A stretch of 64,000 nucleotides of DNA from Hericium rajendrae. Taxonomy: Eukaryota; Basidiomycota; Agaricomycetes; Russulales; Hericiaceae. The notes beneath the pieces are model-generated. The model saw only the letters and a program-made list of their open reading frames with translations, made no database searches and was not told where the DNA came from. How positions within the stretch are numbered: the stretch's first letter is position 1; each line of letters starts with the position of its first letter. Location of the stretch: positions 3,100,001 through 3,164,000 of the forward strand of contig CM065883.1 in NCBI GenBank assembly GCA_033439255.1, read 5' to 3'. Position numbers and translations under genes: made by a program. Positions 23,380-36,032 of the stretch are shown here, in pieces.

Positions 23380-25700
23380 GAGCTCCAAGATCACTCTCGA
23401 GCACCTGCAACATTTCATCTACTACACATACACATTCTACACCGGCCTGCTCAAGGAGCAGTCGCTCATCGACCTCATACAGAGTTGGCTCAAAGCCTCC
23501 GGTGATATTGTATGGTACTACAAAGCCGTCGCAGCCATGATACCCGCGCCCGCCTACTCGAGGCACCTGTTCGAAGACGCGATGTCCTGCGCGCCCGCAT
23601 GCACGAACGCGGCGCCTGTCAGCTCGACCTCGTGCCGCACGTTGATGCGCGCGCCGGGCACGGTGAGGTGGTATGCGCGCAGCAGGCCATGGTAGTCGTC
23701 CGCGAGCGCGAGGAACGCGAAGTGGTGCGCGAGGTAGATCGGCTGTGCTGCGGTGCTGCTCGTCTGCAGCTCGGCGTGCGTAAGCCAGTTCACACTGCCG
23801 GCGCCCTTCGCGGCACGGCGTGGCAGTGGCGCATCCGCGACGATCGGCCGCCGCTCCTCCTCCCAGTCACGCCCACGCCGCAGGCACGACGCCGCGATGT
23901 CCGCATCACGCCCCGTGAGCTCCACCAAACGGTCCATCATGCGTGACAGACCCGATGCCACCTGCAGAAATGTACAATCTTCCGCAACCCGGCGAAACAG
24001 TCCATGGCCTGTGCGCGAATGCAGACAGATGCGCCCACGGGAGGCACATGGCGCGCACGGGGCGGGCTCGCGCAACTGCTGCCGCCGCTGCTGCGCAGGA
24101 GCCGGGGTCCCTCCACTCCGTTGACATGCATATAGCCTATCAGGCGCAGGTACCGTGGCGTGCAGCAGCAGGGAGAAGCCAATAGCCACAGCTTCGCGAT
24201 GCAGGCAGCGGATGCGGTTGCATGCATGCGAGACCGGGCGAGCGGGTGCGTTGCCTTTCGCGAATAGCCTCGTGAGATTGCCTTTGCGGAGGGCGAATCG
24301 GTGCGGGGAAGATACCTGATGTTTTGGAGAGGCAAGGAGGCTGGTGATGTCGTGTCGATGGGTGATGGCTCAAACCTGTGACGGGTAGGAATGTCAGCGA
24401 CAGGCAGCTGACACCGCGCCCGCCTACTCCAGACACCCGCTCACAGCTGCCGCAATGCTGAGCGCCACGCACCATTCGACGCTGACATCTACTAATGGCA
24501 GTCAGTGCCTCCGCCGCTATCAGTTCCATCAGCGAGCACCCCGCGGCGGGCATCAATGACTCGCCGGGCCCGAGCGTTGGCATCGTCACTGCGAGAACTT
24601 TGGAGCTCGAGCCGGAAAGGAGTGCTGAGACAAGATCACGCGTGACTGGTTCAGGGTGGGCATCGTGGATAAGCCCGGTAACGGCAAGCTGCACCATCAT
24701 TGTTTCGGCCTGCTAGGCTGTAGACCATATTGACTCAGTCCCCGTTCTTGCGATGTCGAAGTCAAGCATGCATAGTGTCGATGGGACACGGTGGCGGTGC
24801 CGCGGGACTCGCGGGCGAGCGTGTCCCGGGACACGAAACCGGCATGTGCCAGGGCGCATCCGCCGCGGCGACCCCGCACGCAGCCTGCGTGTCTCACCCG
24901 CCCCTCCCGCCCGCGACGATGACGTCCGTCGACGCTTCAGGCAGACCCGCCCGGCGTCGCCGCCGTCGCCGCATGTTTTGCTGCGCAAAGCGTGACTGTG
25001 ACGCCGACTGCGGCATCCCGTTCGAGACGCACCCGCGTCCCCTTCGTCCTCTCGTCGCGCCTCCGCTCCCCAGTCTCAGTCGCGACGCCGCCGGCGCGTC
25101 GTGCATGACATGTGGCGCCGTCGACCTGCGGGCGTGTGCGGTTGCCGTGGCTCTACTCCCTTCCCTCTCACCGTCAGCACACCCCCTCCGCTGCACGTCG
25201 TCGTCGCGTGCCGCTTCCCCCTGTATATTGTACATCTCCTCCATAATTAACTATCTCGTACCCTTCCTGAGTGTACTACCGGGCACTACTACCGGGCACT
25301 GCTGGCCTGTGTTCCTCGCTGCCTGCCGCCTGTTCCAGTCCATCAACACATCGTGCCCGCACGCTCGATCCCCCTCCCCAGTTCCTGTCGCGAACGCGAA
25401 GCGCGACAGCGAGAGAGGCGATCGGTTACCTGCCGACTCGCCGACTCGATTTCCTTCAGCGCCGAGCGCCGAGCGGCCCGACCCCCTTGTGCCAGCCCCC
25501 TTGCAAGCGCGTCCCCGAACGCCGTCGACGGACGACGGTGTCTCCGTGATATTCGGGTGTGGCCCCACCCACGGCATGTCAACATTCGAATCGAACACCC
25601 GTGTGTGTAGCGCATCCTTCACTGACAAACGTCGGTGGTGTCTGTGTCTGAGCAAGAGCAAGAACAAGAGAGCGAGTGCCGACGACCCGTAGTAACAGCC
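23380..25700. other. GC-rich stretch without a convincing gene
   Basis: Long open frames on both strands result from high GC and low-complexity Arg/Pro/Ala coding. A minus-strand stretch around 23570-23940 (SRMMDRLVELTGRDADIAASCLRRG) and one at 24500-24700 (LIHDAHPEPVTRDLVSALLSG) read somewhat like protein but have no recognised family. A short direct repeat ACTACCGGGCACT occurs near 25275-25303. It could be untranslated DNA of the recombinase element that follows. Confidence 0.35.
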
Positions 25701-27275
25701 ATGGTCACCGCCGCCAGTCCGGAGCTGACCGTGTCGTCGCTCTTGAGCGCGACGAACGAGCAGCTCAAGTTCTGGATTGGGGAGGCAAATGATGCCGCGG
25801 GGCTGAAGGGGAAGAAGGCCCTGGCGAAGAGCGGCAAGAAGGAGGTGCTGCAGCAAAGGCTGGCCGCACACTACGGCTTTGACCTGTCGGTCACGCCGCC
25901 GCCGCCGCCGCCGCCTGCAGGTCCCCGAACGATCGACCAAGATATCATACAGAGGCAGTGGGCGCACCTGCGCGCGCTTGGCCGGCGCTGGCGCGATGAC
26001 GCGAGCGCCGGGCGTACATTCGTGCTCGGCCCGCCAGTGCCCACCGAATATGGTGGAGCAGGTGAGTCGGCTCTCGTCCATTCGGCATTGACACCTGGTG
26101 CTGACTGGCGCTGACCACCGCTTTGCACACACTCGCAGCAGCCGCCAATGCCGCGATGCCCGTCGCGCTCCTGCAAGAGATCCGGGGCGTGCTCGGGAGT
26201 CTTCAGGGCCTCGCTGTGTGGGCAGGTGCCACTGCGGCGGGTGGGCAGTCGAACGCGCTCGACGCGCTCGACATGTCGCGCGTGCCGAGTGAGACCGTCT
26301 TCGCCATGATGCGTGCTGCCGAGAGTGGAAATGCAAGCGCTGTGAGCAAGCTCCAGCAGCTGCTGAAGCACAGCACGGCACCTGCATCACCCGCATCTGC
26401 GGTAAGTGCCATCCAACACCGACACTGTCTTCCGTTCGTGCTGTCACTCACATGGGCCATTGTGCTTCCAGCCACCGCTGCAGCCGCCACCGCTGCCGCC
26501 ATCAGAAGCGCCGTTCTTCGCGCTCCAGCAGCCTGGCCTGCCACGCGCTGACCCCTTGTTTATGAGGAGCGGCCTTGATGCACGGTTGATGGGCATGTTC
26601 GCCACGCCGCCGCGAAGATCACTCGCACTGCCTGTCACCCCTCCGCTGCCCGCTACCTGTCCTTCCACCTCCTCTCCATGTCCACCGCCATCCAGCCCGT
26701 CTCCGAGTGCTCGGGTAGTGACAGCACACTGCCCTGTCGGCATAGCTCCTGCTGCTAACCACCAGACAGCGGCACTGTCTCGCGAGGCTGCTCTGCTGGC
26801 AGCATGCGAGGTCAAGATCAAGGCCCTGCAGTCTGCGAAGGACCTGCGTGAGGCCATCGCTCAGGTCGAGGACAGCATGGTCCAGGATATGCGTGACGAA
26901 TTTGGACCTCAACATGGCCGCAAGGCACACCCTGGGTGGAAGAACATGAAGGTCACGATCAACCGTCGTGAGTGTGTGTATGAGCAGTTTGTGTGCGAGT
27001 TCAAGGCAGACAAGGAGAGGTTCTTCGCTTTCTTCGCTGTTGAGCCTCACAAGCAGAAGCGGGGTGGGAAGGGGGGGTCCAGCCTGCGCCCGGCACGTCC
27101 CATTGCAGATGCCATCCCGCTCATGCAGAAGCACATTGTGACCGAGAAGCAGAAGCCAGAGTATGTGGATGCTGCCACTGGGCGATTCTCTAAGGACATC
27201 TGGACGGAGAAGTGGGCTGATCTTAACAGCTGGGAGATATGGCGGGCACTCGGGCTGGAATTCTACAAGCCCTGA
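25701..27275 (+). CDS. SAP-motif protein paired with the tyrosine recombinase gene
   Basis: Three exons: 25701-26061, 26139-26401 and 26472-27275 (475 aa), with introns of 77 and 70 nt in phases 1 and 0. Residues about 10-60 (LLSATNEQLKFWIGEAN then ALAKSGKKEVLQQRLAAHYG) look like a SAP/LEM-type DNA-binding helix-turn-helix. A Pro run follows, then Pro/Ser-rich linkers. The C-terminal 160 residues are well structured (SMVQDMRDEFGPQHGR, HPGWKNMKVTINRRECVYEQFVCEFK, FSKDIWTEKWADLNSWEIWRALGLEFY). It converges on the tyrosine recombinase gene, whose stop codon is only 69 bp away. The C-terminal module may be a DNA- or partner-binding domain specific to this element. I chose the ATG at 25701 because an upstream frame has no good ATG. 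Confidence 0.55.
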
Positions 27276-27343
27276 CTTGTGCTGAGGGTGCAATTGATCA
27301 CAGATGTACAGTACAGCTTGCTCTCTAATGACAGTAATAATGC

Positions 27344-29126
27344 TTAGTATGGTGCCATCTTCTGCCGCTTGGGCTGATTTCGATCGTACTCTGCCATGTG
27401 CTCATGGTTGTCGTTCGGGGAGTAGAAGTACCGAAACATTGTCAATGCCTCAACTTGAGACCAGCCACCCCAGGCTGCGACCATGTCAACCGACCATCCC
27501 TTGTCCTTGATGCGGTACTGGCAGCCACCACGTCAGAAGGAGTGGGTGCCATACAGGGCCCAGGAACGGTAGCCCAGCTTCTGCAGGTCACTTGTGAGGG
27601 CATGCCTCAGTATGCTGTTGGTCTGGACAGTGCTTCTCTGTGAGCCTCTGCACAAGAGGAGATAAAATCAGCTCACCACAGGCTGCTGCTGCAGCACAGC
27701 ACCTTGTGGCCCAATCTTGAGAAACAGTGGGCCAGACAATGTAACGTCTTTACCGTAAAGCATCGAGAGGCGGATGAGGGCACGGAATGGACAGAGCTTG
27801 TCATCCTCATTGTTAGTGTGAAGCTGCCAATTGTGAAAGACACCAGTCTGCTGTGCCTTGCGTGTTTCAGGGTGCACTTCATAGTGCTCCTCTGCTCCGT
27901 GCGAGTCTCAAGTCAGTTGACCAGAAGGAAGACAACATGGCAGAAGCAATGCACCTTCTCCAGGAACAAAGAAGAGGCCTTCAAATTCAAGCTTGGTGAC
28001 CTCATCGATACGCATGAGCATGAGAAAGGCCAAGACATATGCCGTCTTGCATGGAGCATGGCAGACAGACATGATCAGACAAGGCAAGTCCTGAAGAACA
28101 AGTCAGCCACGCACATATCGAACAACACCCCATCGCTGCTCGCTCGGTGTCTTCGGTGTCACCAAGCAGAGCTCGTAAAGCCGATGCATGTCCTCGAGCA
28201 AAAGTGCACGAGCAGACTGCGAGACCTCCCCGGCCTTTGCCTTTGTCTTCTCGAGCCCGGTCATGAACTGCGAGACCTCACGAGAGCGCGTGGGGAGTCC
28301 CTGCCTGCCATGCCGGACATGGGAAATATGTCAACAGCATACGGCCGACGATGGCAGGCATTAACCTACCACAGGCCGGCGCTCTCATCGTACCGCCACT
28401 CCACAGAGCTGTTGCCGTTCGGGCGTATTGACCGGTACCACAACGTGAGCGCAGAGCGGATCGAGACAGCCGTGGAGTACTGGAAGCAGCAGCAGCATCA
28501 GCGGCAAATTGCTACCCTGTGGCTTTCCTGCAGTCAGAGTGGCACTCACCCGCCTCCCTTCGAACCCAGATTCGCGCGCGCCGCATTTGTGCATGATGAA
28601 GTTGCAGATGTGGAACGGGGTGTCCTTGGTGATCGCCTTGGGATCCCAGTTCCGGTTGGCCTTGAGATGGAACAAGACATATGCCTTGATGATGCTGTGG
28701 GTGCACCGTGGCACTGAGCATAAGGCCCGGTGGTGACGGCAGGAGCTTCGACACATACCGCATGTGGCCCGTCCGTGTGCCCTCCGTAATCGAGGCTCGA
28801 GCAATGCTGGCGGCCTGGACGGCAAGTTCCGAGTTGTCGTCGTCCGGGAAGTCATTCAACGAGTCGGCCACGAGCGAGTCGATGTTCTCCACGAGTGAGT
28901 CGTACTCCTCGAGGTCAATCTTGTACTCCTCGTCCGCTATCTGTGGAACAGAACATGCACTGAGTAGGTCCCTGGGCAAGGACAGCGTCGGCAGTACGGA
29001 CCTCCTGCTCTTTGTAGCCATTGGCTGCATCCGGTCATGGTTGACCCTTGACGGACTGCTTGTCGACCATGGTGGTGGTTGAGACGCAAGGACAGGGTGC
29101 GCCGTCGAGCACGCCGTCGAACGCAT
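27344..29126 (-). pseudogene. Crypton-like tyrosine recombinase
   Basis: Several exons read in order: IARASITEGTRTGHMR / IIKAYVLFHLKANRNWDPK / YSTAVSIRSALTLWYRSIRP / LPTRSREVSQFMTGLEKTKAK / LMRIDEVTKLEFEGL / CPFRALIRLSMLYGKDV / GYRSWALYGTHSF.RGG / GWSQVEALTMFRYFYSPND. This is a tyrosine recombinase: box I Arg in LMRIDEV, box II H-x-x-R in THSF.RGG, nucleophile Tyr in FRYFYS. No reverse transcriptase or TIR is near, which fits Crypton-type DNA elements rather than DIRS. A TGA stands in box II between Phe and Arg (about 27535), so this copy is probably dead unless it is read through. Intron edges are partly uncertain. It converges with the SAP gene at 25701-27275. Confidence 0.65.
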
Positions 29127-29169
29127 CGTCGCCAGCCACCTGTCGATATCCCGATTTGGAGGTCACACA

Positions 29170-31600
29170 CATAACGGACTCACATGGCCTTCAAACAGCG
29201 GTACCTACAGCCAGCTCTCCCCCTTGTGTAGCTTACAATAGGTGGTCAAAAAAGCATGGTATTACCACTTCCAATAAACGAGGCATTAACATCACACTTA
29301 TGGCGCACACCCAGGGTGGGCGCGCGACGCGCGATGCACGGACACCACCCGCTGCACCGCGGCACCCTCCGATCCCCGTGTTCTCCCCGCGTTCTCGTTT
29401 GTCTACCTAGCAGCAATGGCCTGGCTTGGCCTGGTGCTGTGTCGCATGTGCAGCTCCCGAGCCTGCCCGGCTTCGCCCATGCGTACATGCCCCGCTGCCT
29501 ACGCACTGCTGGGCTTAAACCCCGCCGCATCGCCTTTCCAACCACTGGCGCACATCTAAAGGCGCCACGGCGCCGCGTCAGGACGGATCCCGTCGATCTG
29601 GCTTGCGCGTCGCGACAGCGCTACATGAGGCCACTACATGAGGCCGTCATGAGGCGCGTGACATCCCGGCGCATCGAGACAGCCACGCATTGTGCGCCAG
29701 GCGCGCATGAAGGGAGGGCGGCACGGTCGAGGAGGGGGGGCTAGAGAGGAGGGGAAGCCGTACTCGGCAAGAGTGGCGGGCAGGGCAGGCGAGCGGTCCT
29801 GCCACGCGCGATGAGAAACCTGAAGATGGCACCAGTCAGTGAAGCACCGCAGCGCCGCAACCCGCGACCCGCAACGCATCACGGTGCCTGCAAAACATGG
29901 CTCGCAGTGATGGTGAAGACTCACCAGCAGAGCGCAACTGGCGCAGTCGACGCCGTGCCGTCCCCTCGAAGGCCTCCCTCCCGGTGTCGCTAGAACGCGA
30001 ACGAAGGCGTGCTGGCGTGGCGGGCACGGGCGGCGAGGCAGCAGAATCGCACGGGTAGGGTGGCCGGCCGCGGTGCCTCTCCTATCCCGATTGCGTCCTG
30101 ACGTTGCTGGATGGGGGCGAACAGAAAGCCGCGCACGCTGCGCGACGCAGCAGGCCGGCAAGGTAGCGGCATCCTCCATAGATCCTATGGAGGAGGCGGA
30201 GGTGGAGGGGGCAAGGGCGCAGACAAGGCGGCATGGGGATGGGTGAGAGGGAATGGGGAAAGGGCGAGGGGACGAGAGAGACCCGGTGCTGGGCGAGGCG
30301 AGGGACCACAAGGGACCACGGACGAGAGGTCAGCGTGGACGGACGTGGCAAGCGAGAGAGCGGGGGGGGAAGCCGACCATACCGTATGAGGACGCGTGCC
30401 CCGAGAGCCCTCGCAATCCAGTTTTCGACGGGACATGAATCCCTGCTGAACGCAGCGAGGAACACGGGTGTCCCGTCGAGCACTAAGGCCCCGTTGTATC
30501 GACGGGACATGCGGCGCCTTCCGGGGCCTGACGCGGTGGGTGCGGGACCGCGTGCTGGTGTGAAGAGGTGGGGCCAGGAGGGAGATCGACGAGAGGGAAG
30601 GGGGGAGGGGAGGCACATCGCGTGTTGCGCGTCGCGCGTCAGGGGACCGTGCTTGGACGCGTCAGAGCGCGACAACCAGCGGTCGGGTTCGACCCAAACC
30701 TGCCTGAAAACGTCGCGCGACGACGTCCAGCGCGACGGCAGCGCACGGACATCGAGAGGGAGGGAGGATGGAGGGAGGGAAAGGCAGCGTGAGGTGGCGC
30801 CGAGCGACGGCCGGCGGCTCCGCTTACGCAATCACGCAGCAGATGCACGCGGGTCCACGGCAAACGCGAGGTCCCTGGGGGACCGTCGCCCGGCCATGTC
30901 CGTGGCGTGTCCCGTTGGGATCTAAGGATAGCATAGCTCAGGCACGGCGATATGTGCGTCGAAGTGAGGTAGTGTCGCTCGCGCTGCCAGTACATGCGCG
31001 CACAGTGAATGTTGAAGGAGAGCAGGGCGGATGGGCGATGAAACTATACATTGACAGCGAAGAGATAATCTATAGCAATTTGAGTGCATCAGTAAAGCAG
31101 AATGGAAGTCCACTTACCTCATTACACCGGCGAGACTACATTCGTGGATATTTGGCCGGGCTCGTGAGTTGAGGTAGGAAGATGGAAGAGGGCCTGCATC
31201 CTGCATCCAGAGCAAGCGAGCAGAATTCCGTTGGCGCCAGTTAAAAGCACATGACGGGGCCGGATTCAGCCTACTTGCTTGGAGGAGAGTGAGATAAACA
31301 AGAGGTATATGAATTGTAGTGACTGGAAAGAGAAATGAACTGAACACGAGTGAAGTTAGGACGAGTAAACACGTACAAGCAGAGAACTGGTGCGCGTGCT
31401 CGAGGGCCAGGTTGAACGGCCTATAACTTTTTCGTCGGCACGTACTAAGCTCAGAAATTTTGTGAGGCTGTAAAGAGACATCGAAAGAAAATTAATATGA
31501 AGTCAAAAGCTACTTCTCATTGATTTTGTGTGCACAAGTGACCGTCTCGCGGTATGCTCAATTGACCCGATCTGGTTATTATCTCTGTCGGTCAACTTGA
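29170..31600. other. GC-rich stretch without a convincing gene
   Basis: Overlapping open frames on both strands with Arg/Pro-rich low-complexity translations (especially 30080-30930). No motif was recognised and codon structure is not convincing. It mirrors the GC-rich DNA at 23.4-25.7 kb on the other side of the SAP/recombinase pair. After about 31000 the composition returns to normal, with AT-rich 3' sequence of the Plavaka gene. Confidence 0.35.
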
Positions 31601-31617
31601 AGGTCAGTCACTGTCTA

Positions 31618-34600
31618 TTACAATTCATCATAGCCCTGCTCATCGAGTAAATCAATACCTGCCTCCTCCCCATCTTCTGGACCAAGATCTTCATCATCAT
31701 CGCCTTCCTCGCCTTCGTCAACCTCCCAATCTTCGTCCTCGGCCTCGGCCTCGGCCTCATCGCTTTCATCCCCAGTGACACCAAATACGTTGCCCGCCGT
31801 GTCATCCTGATCATCCTGTGATAGGTCAGTGCTAGGATCTGTCGGCAATGTCTCATCAGCTGGCAGTGCCACAGCGAAGCTATGTCCTACGCCAATGCCT
31901 GCAAACCGCATAAAGATATCCCGGTCTACGAAGCTGTGAATTGGTTAGATCTCGTGCATTCGCCGATAATTAGTGATCTGACTTACATATTTACGTAGAA
32001 GTACTTCCAATCAGTGTCGAGCTCATTACGGCCATGCATAAAAGCTGGAATGAGATGTGCGCCGCGTATGACATCATCTGGATCGAGGAAGCCAAACGCG
32101 GCGACGTCGTCTTCCGGAAGGAGCTCCACTCGGTGTAGTCGGCGAGCTTTGAACCCGCCTTTCCACCTTCTGTCATGGCGGAACCAATGCACCCACAAAA
32201 ACTCCATGGCCATGATCTGTGGGGATGATCCCGGTGGCCTGTAAAGAACATCGGCGTGGAATACACCTAAGATACGTGCGTATGAGAATGGATGGTCACT
32301 GCCTGGATCCCGACAGAGCGTCATGATATCCGCGTGAGTCCGTGCGTTCATTGAATCTTGTCCGTGCTGAACATCGTATGCTGTGTAGTTAACATGAAAG
32401 ATCTTGTGCATGAAAAGTCAATCATTTGACAGAGCGATATGAAGTCGCTGCTCGGGTGTGTATATTCGTGCTTCTGAAGCCATGCCAGGATGTAATATGC
32501 GCTCGAGAAGATGGTCTTGCAGGTCAGGAATGATACGCTACATAGACAGATTAATTAAAAAAAAAAGACCACTGTTGAAAGTATTAGACAGTACGCACTG
32601 TAGCTGCATCAATGTTAACTGTCTCGAGACTGCTCATTAGAGTGGTCAATCGTACAGGATAGTTGCGGCTATGTGAGATATGGTGGTGATGTTCTGGCGG
32701 CGTCACCGACAGGGGATCGGAGTCTTCGAAAGTCAGGCCAGGGGTGATGGGTTTCCGAGGTGTCCGACCTTTAGCTGTGACTGGCGACACGCGTTTGCCT
32801 CGCATCATCCGTGTCAAAACTTGCTCTCGCCTCTGTAAGCACGTGATTTGACGGGTTGCATGGGCCTTGTTCGTCCGAGCATAGAACCTCTTGACACGTC
32901 GATGTTCAAGCTCTCCCTAGCATTGATGCCAGTCAGAAAAAGAGCCACAATACTGATGAGAACTCATACCGGTTGTGTAGAATATGAATCCGTTGTTCCA
33001 ATAAAACAGATACCTGGGGAATAGTCTCCCAGAGAATGAAGTTTGTATGTAGACAAGCTGAGCTGTTTTCGCCTTTGATGCAATGATGGCGCAGACGCAG
33101 ACACGGCAGTCTTGGATTTTTTGGCAGCCACTTTTTGTGCTCGTCGACCTCGTGCAGCTGCTTCCCGTGGTAGTTCCCTGGTATTAAATTTGTCGCATGT
33201 GTTCTTTAAGAAGCATCGAAGCTGGGTACCGAGGTATGTTGTAGCACGAGATAGAAGGGCCAGCGACGAGTCCGTATGCATGTGAAGCTTGGCTTCAGCA
33301 TGCCATTCTGCAAGCGCGAAGAGAAGGTCTAACACAATCTTGTTATGGGGCTCTGGAAGCAAGCCCTCAAAGACCGGAAGAGCGCACTGATGACGATGAT
33401 GTCAGTTCAAGTAAACCGCAGCTGTAGGCGACAGGACAATATACCTGGAGTAGGTCTTCGAAGTCTCGAGCTGCTAGTTTCTTCATGGCCGAGGCATTTG
33501 TATGGAAGCGACGGATTGTCGATCGGCCAAATGTAGGGATGCATCGGTATCTATATATGGCATTAGATGATCGTCAATGATCATTGGAAGTTCGTGGAGG
33601 ACACCTTTTATCAAGCTCGTGAACCACGTCTCGCCCGCACTCCATGAGTATGCGAATGAGGTGCACAAAGATCACCTTCCAAACTCCAAGTTCAAACTCA
33701 TGCATGAGATCAACGACAAAGATCAGGAAGAGATCAAAGCCGAATTGTGAAAGACGATTTGAGAAGGCGTTCTAATGACAGTTGAGCGACAATTACAGGA
33801 CTCCGAGCTGAGAGATCTCCTCACCTCCGTTGGCACATATGACTCGTTAGCCAATAGGTCCTCCACAGCCTTACTCTTGACACCTCGCCCTAACTCATGA
33901 ATTGCACGACGAGCTGTGGCAGTCTTTTGCCTGAAATTGACGTCGTCATGACGTGCCTCACGCTCTCTTCGGGCTTCATCTCTCTGCATGCCGAGTTCAT
34001 GTATCTTCATCTTCGGGACCTTGCAACGCGGGCACGGGCAATTCCCCATGTTGCGAACTGTAGCCAGGAGTATTCTAGAATCCGAAAAACCTTTAGTATC
34101 ATAACAAATTCAAGCAAAAAAATGTGAGACTCACTTTTCGGGATAATCAGCAGAATACGTGAGAATGCGTGGATAAACTCGGCGCCAGACTCCGTCGACG
34201 CATAGGATAACAATGCCATGCTCGTATGCATGTAGAAAGTCGTCGTCGAGTATGTGCTTGAGTACAGCATGCATGAGTTCTCGGCGGCAGTGTGTCAGAA
34301 TATCGTCAGAAGGTGACGATCCAGTCAGATTCTTCTAAAAATCATGGAAGCTGTCAGGGAGCTTCGGGAGCATCAGCAAGCAAACAAGGATGAAGATGAT
34401 GGATGCCATACCTTCGGTATGTATGCAAGATGGTGGCATGCACCAGACTGAGGACGTGCGCGGGCATACTTCGACTGGTTACCGAAGAAAAGATACAGCG
34501 GCCAGAGTGACGCAGTACCAAAACTGGTGAGATGCGTTGAATCCGACCAGAACATTAGTGCACAGACTGTGCATTCGAGGTTGCATCCAGGCTCTGCAGG

Positions 34601-35844
34601 AAGATTCTGGACTTCTGCATAAGCGTCTGCATAGGCATCACTGGCGTAAACCTCATCATGGATCCTCTCGACCGTGTCAGGATCGCGCTGCCAAAATTGG
34701 CGGAATGGCATGAAATGAAAACGTGAGGATGCCGCATCACTCCAAACAGCTTTGATAGTCTCAACGAGTGATCGGTGCTGAAGTCCTGGCACCGAGAAAG
34801 TCGGAATTGAAGTGGTAGAATTCACCCCATCGTGTTTTCGTCTGTCTGGGACAGGTATCTCCATGCTACATTCCCGCCAACCATCCTCGAGTTTCGTCGG
34901 CAAAGTACTGCTCTGGCTGATGTATTCATCAAATTTTGTCATCTCCCGGGCAATATCGACTGAGCGAAGGTCTTCTGCATCGAAATCGGGCGCGAGGATG
35001 ACATCATGGAGAAGCCTGCATGCTTCTCCTATCGATTTGAGATGGGAACCAGTCCATAGCCAATTCATAAAACGAAACACGGACATGTTCGCAAAAGGTG
35101 CATAGTCTGGGATGGTGGGACCTGAGGCGGAAGCGGTCACTGCAGCTGCTGGTGATAGACGCGACTCGCTGATGATTGCGCCAGATGTATGGGCAGCTGC
35201 ATAAGACATATCATCGAGAGATAGTGTATCGTCAGGAGAGTGCGATGGTGTAGAAGGGTATTCTCTGTAAATTCCGAAGATGTTCAAGGCTGTGCGGACT
35301 CCCCACCAGATAAAGGAAGGGTGTGGTGGCAATACTGCGGGTTCATGATCAGAAGATGGCGAGTGAATGGCTGTATCAACTGGATCTGGAGGTGGTGGGG
35401 GAGGCTGCGGTATCTGCTCGAGGACTTTCCATGTTGGACGCTTGCGCCGCATTCCACGCCCTGTCGCAGGTGGCAGATCTGCAGCAGAAGGCTCGGCGAC
35501 CTCAACCTGGATATCGAGCATGGGGCCTGAGGACTCGACGGTGGTATCACTAGATGGCACGAGTTCCGCTTGAGATGCAGTGCTTGCATTCTGACGAAAA
35601 GTGAGTCTTAACTTGGTAACTTAAGACAGCATGTATATTCGATTCTCACCGCAGATACCTCAGTACTCTCCTCTACCCTACAACGCTTGCATGGTTTCGC
35701 GGCCTGCCGCTTCGCAAACTTTTCAGCTAGACCTGAAAACTTGGCGTCTCGGGCTGCAAAGTCTCAACATGAACCCTGATGCGATGTAAGGCCCGGATGG
35801 TTGTCGAATACACGTCCACATGATGGAACGCAAGGATAAAGCAT
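31618..35844 (-). CDS. Plavaka-type transposase (CMC superfamily)
   Basis: A large multi-exon gene, readable through almost all its length. In order: a C2H2-like N-terminus (YPCVPSCGRVFDNHPGLTSH); APFANMSVFRFMNWLWTGS; EIPVPDRRKHDG; FWQRDPDTVERIHDEVYASD; PAEPGCNLECTVCALMFWSDSTHL; FGTASLWPLYLFFGNQSKYAR; YEHGIVILCVDGVWRRVYPR; CPCPRCKVPK; VVDLMHEFELGVWK; KLAARDFEDLLQ; LPEPHNKIVLDLLFALAEWHA; RTHADIMTLCR; MEFLWVHWFRHDRR; AFGFLDPDDVIRGAHLIPAF; YFYVNM..FVDRDIFMRF; then an acidic tail ending at 31618. This order is that of Plavaka transposases of mushrooms. The only break seen is a TGA after about 26 codons (near 35766); a later start would avoid it but lose the finger. Introns are 48-75 nt. The 289-aa companion lies directly upstream on the same strand, 189 bp away. 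Confidence 0.8.
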
Positions 35845-36032
35845 GTTCAAGTGTTGGCGAAATTGTAGCGGACAGCTTTGGCAATCTGGGAGTGGTGGAG
35901 AAGTGTCTGCGACTAGCACAAATGACGAAGGTATCTCACAAGTTGCTCGCCCAATGTGTCTTGCGATCAAGCCACTCACGGCGCCCGGTGCTGCGGAAGT
36001 ATCCCATACTGGTAAACTAGATTTCAAACATG

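Noticed and set aside
24730-25692. 320-codon plus-strand open frame
   Set aside because: Arg/Ala/Pro/Ser low-complexity translation in GC-rich DNA, long frames on the other strand too, no start context or motif.
25251-26447. 398-codon minus-strand open frame
   Set aside because: Antisense to the SAP-motif gene, whose introns and continuation argue for the plus strand.
30082-30831. 250-codon minus-strand open frame, with equally long plus-strand frames
   Set aside because: GC-rich composition gives long frames on both strands; no conserved motif or intron structure.
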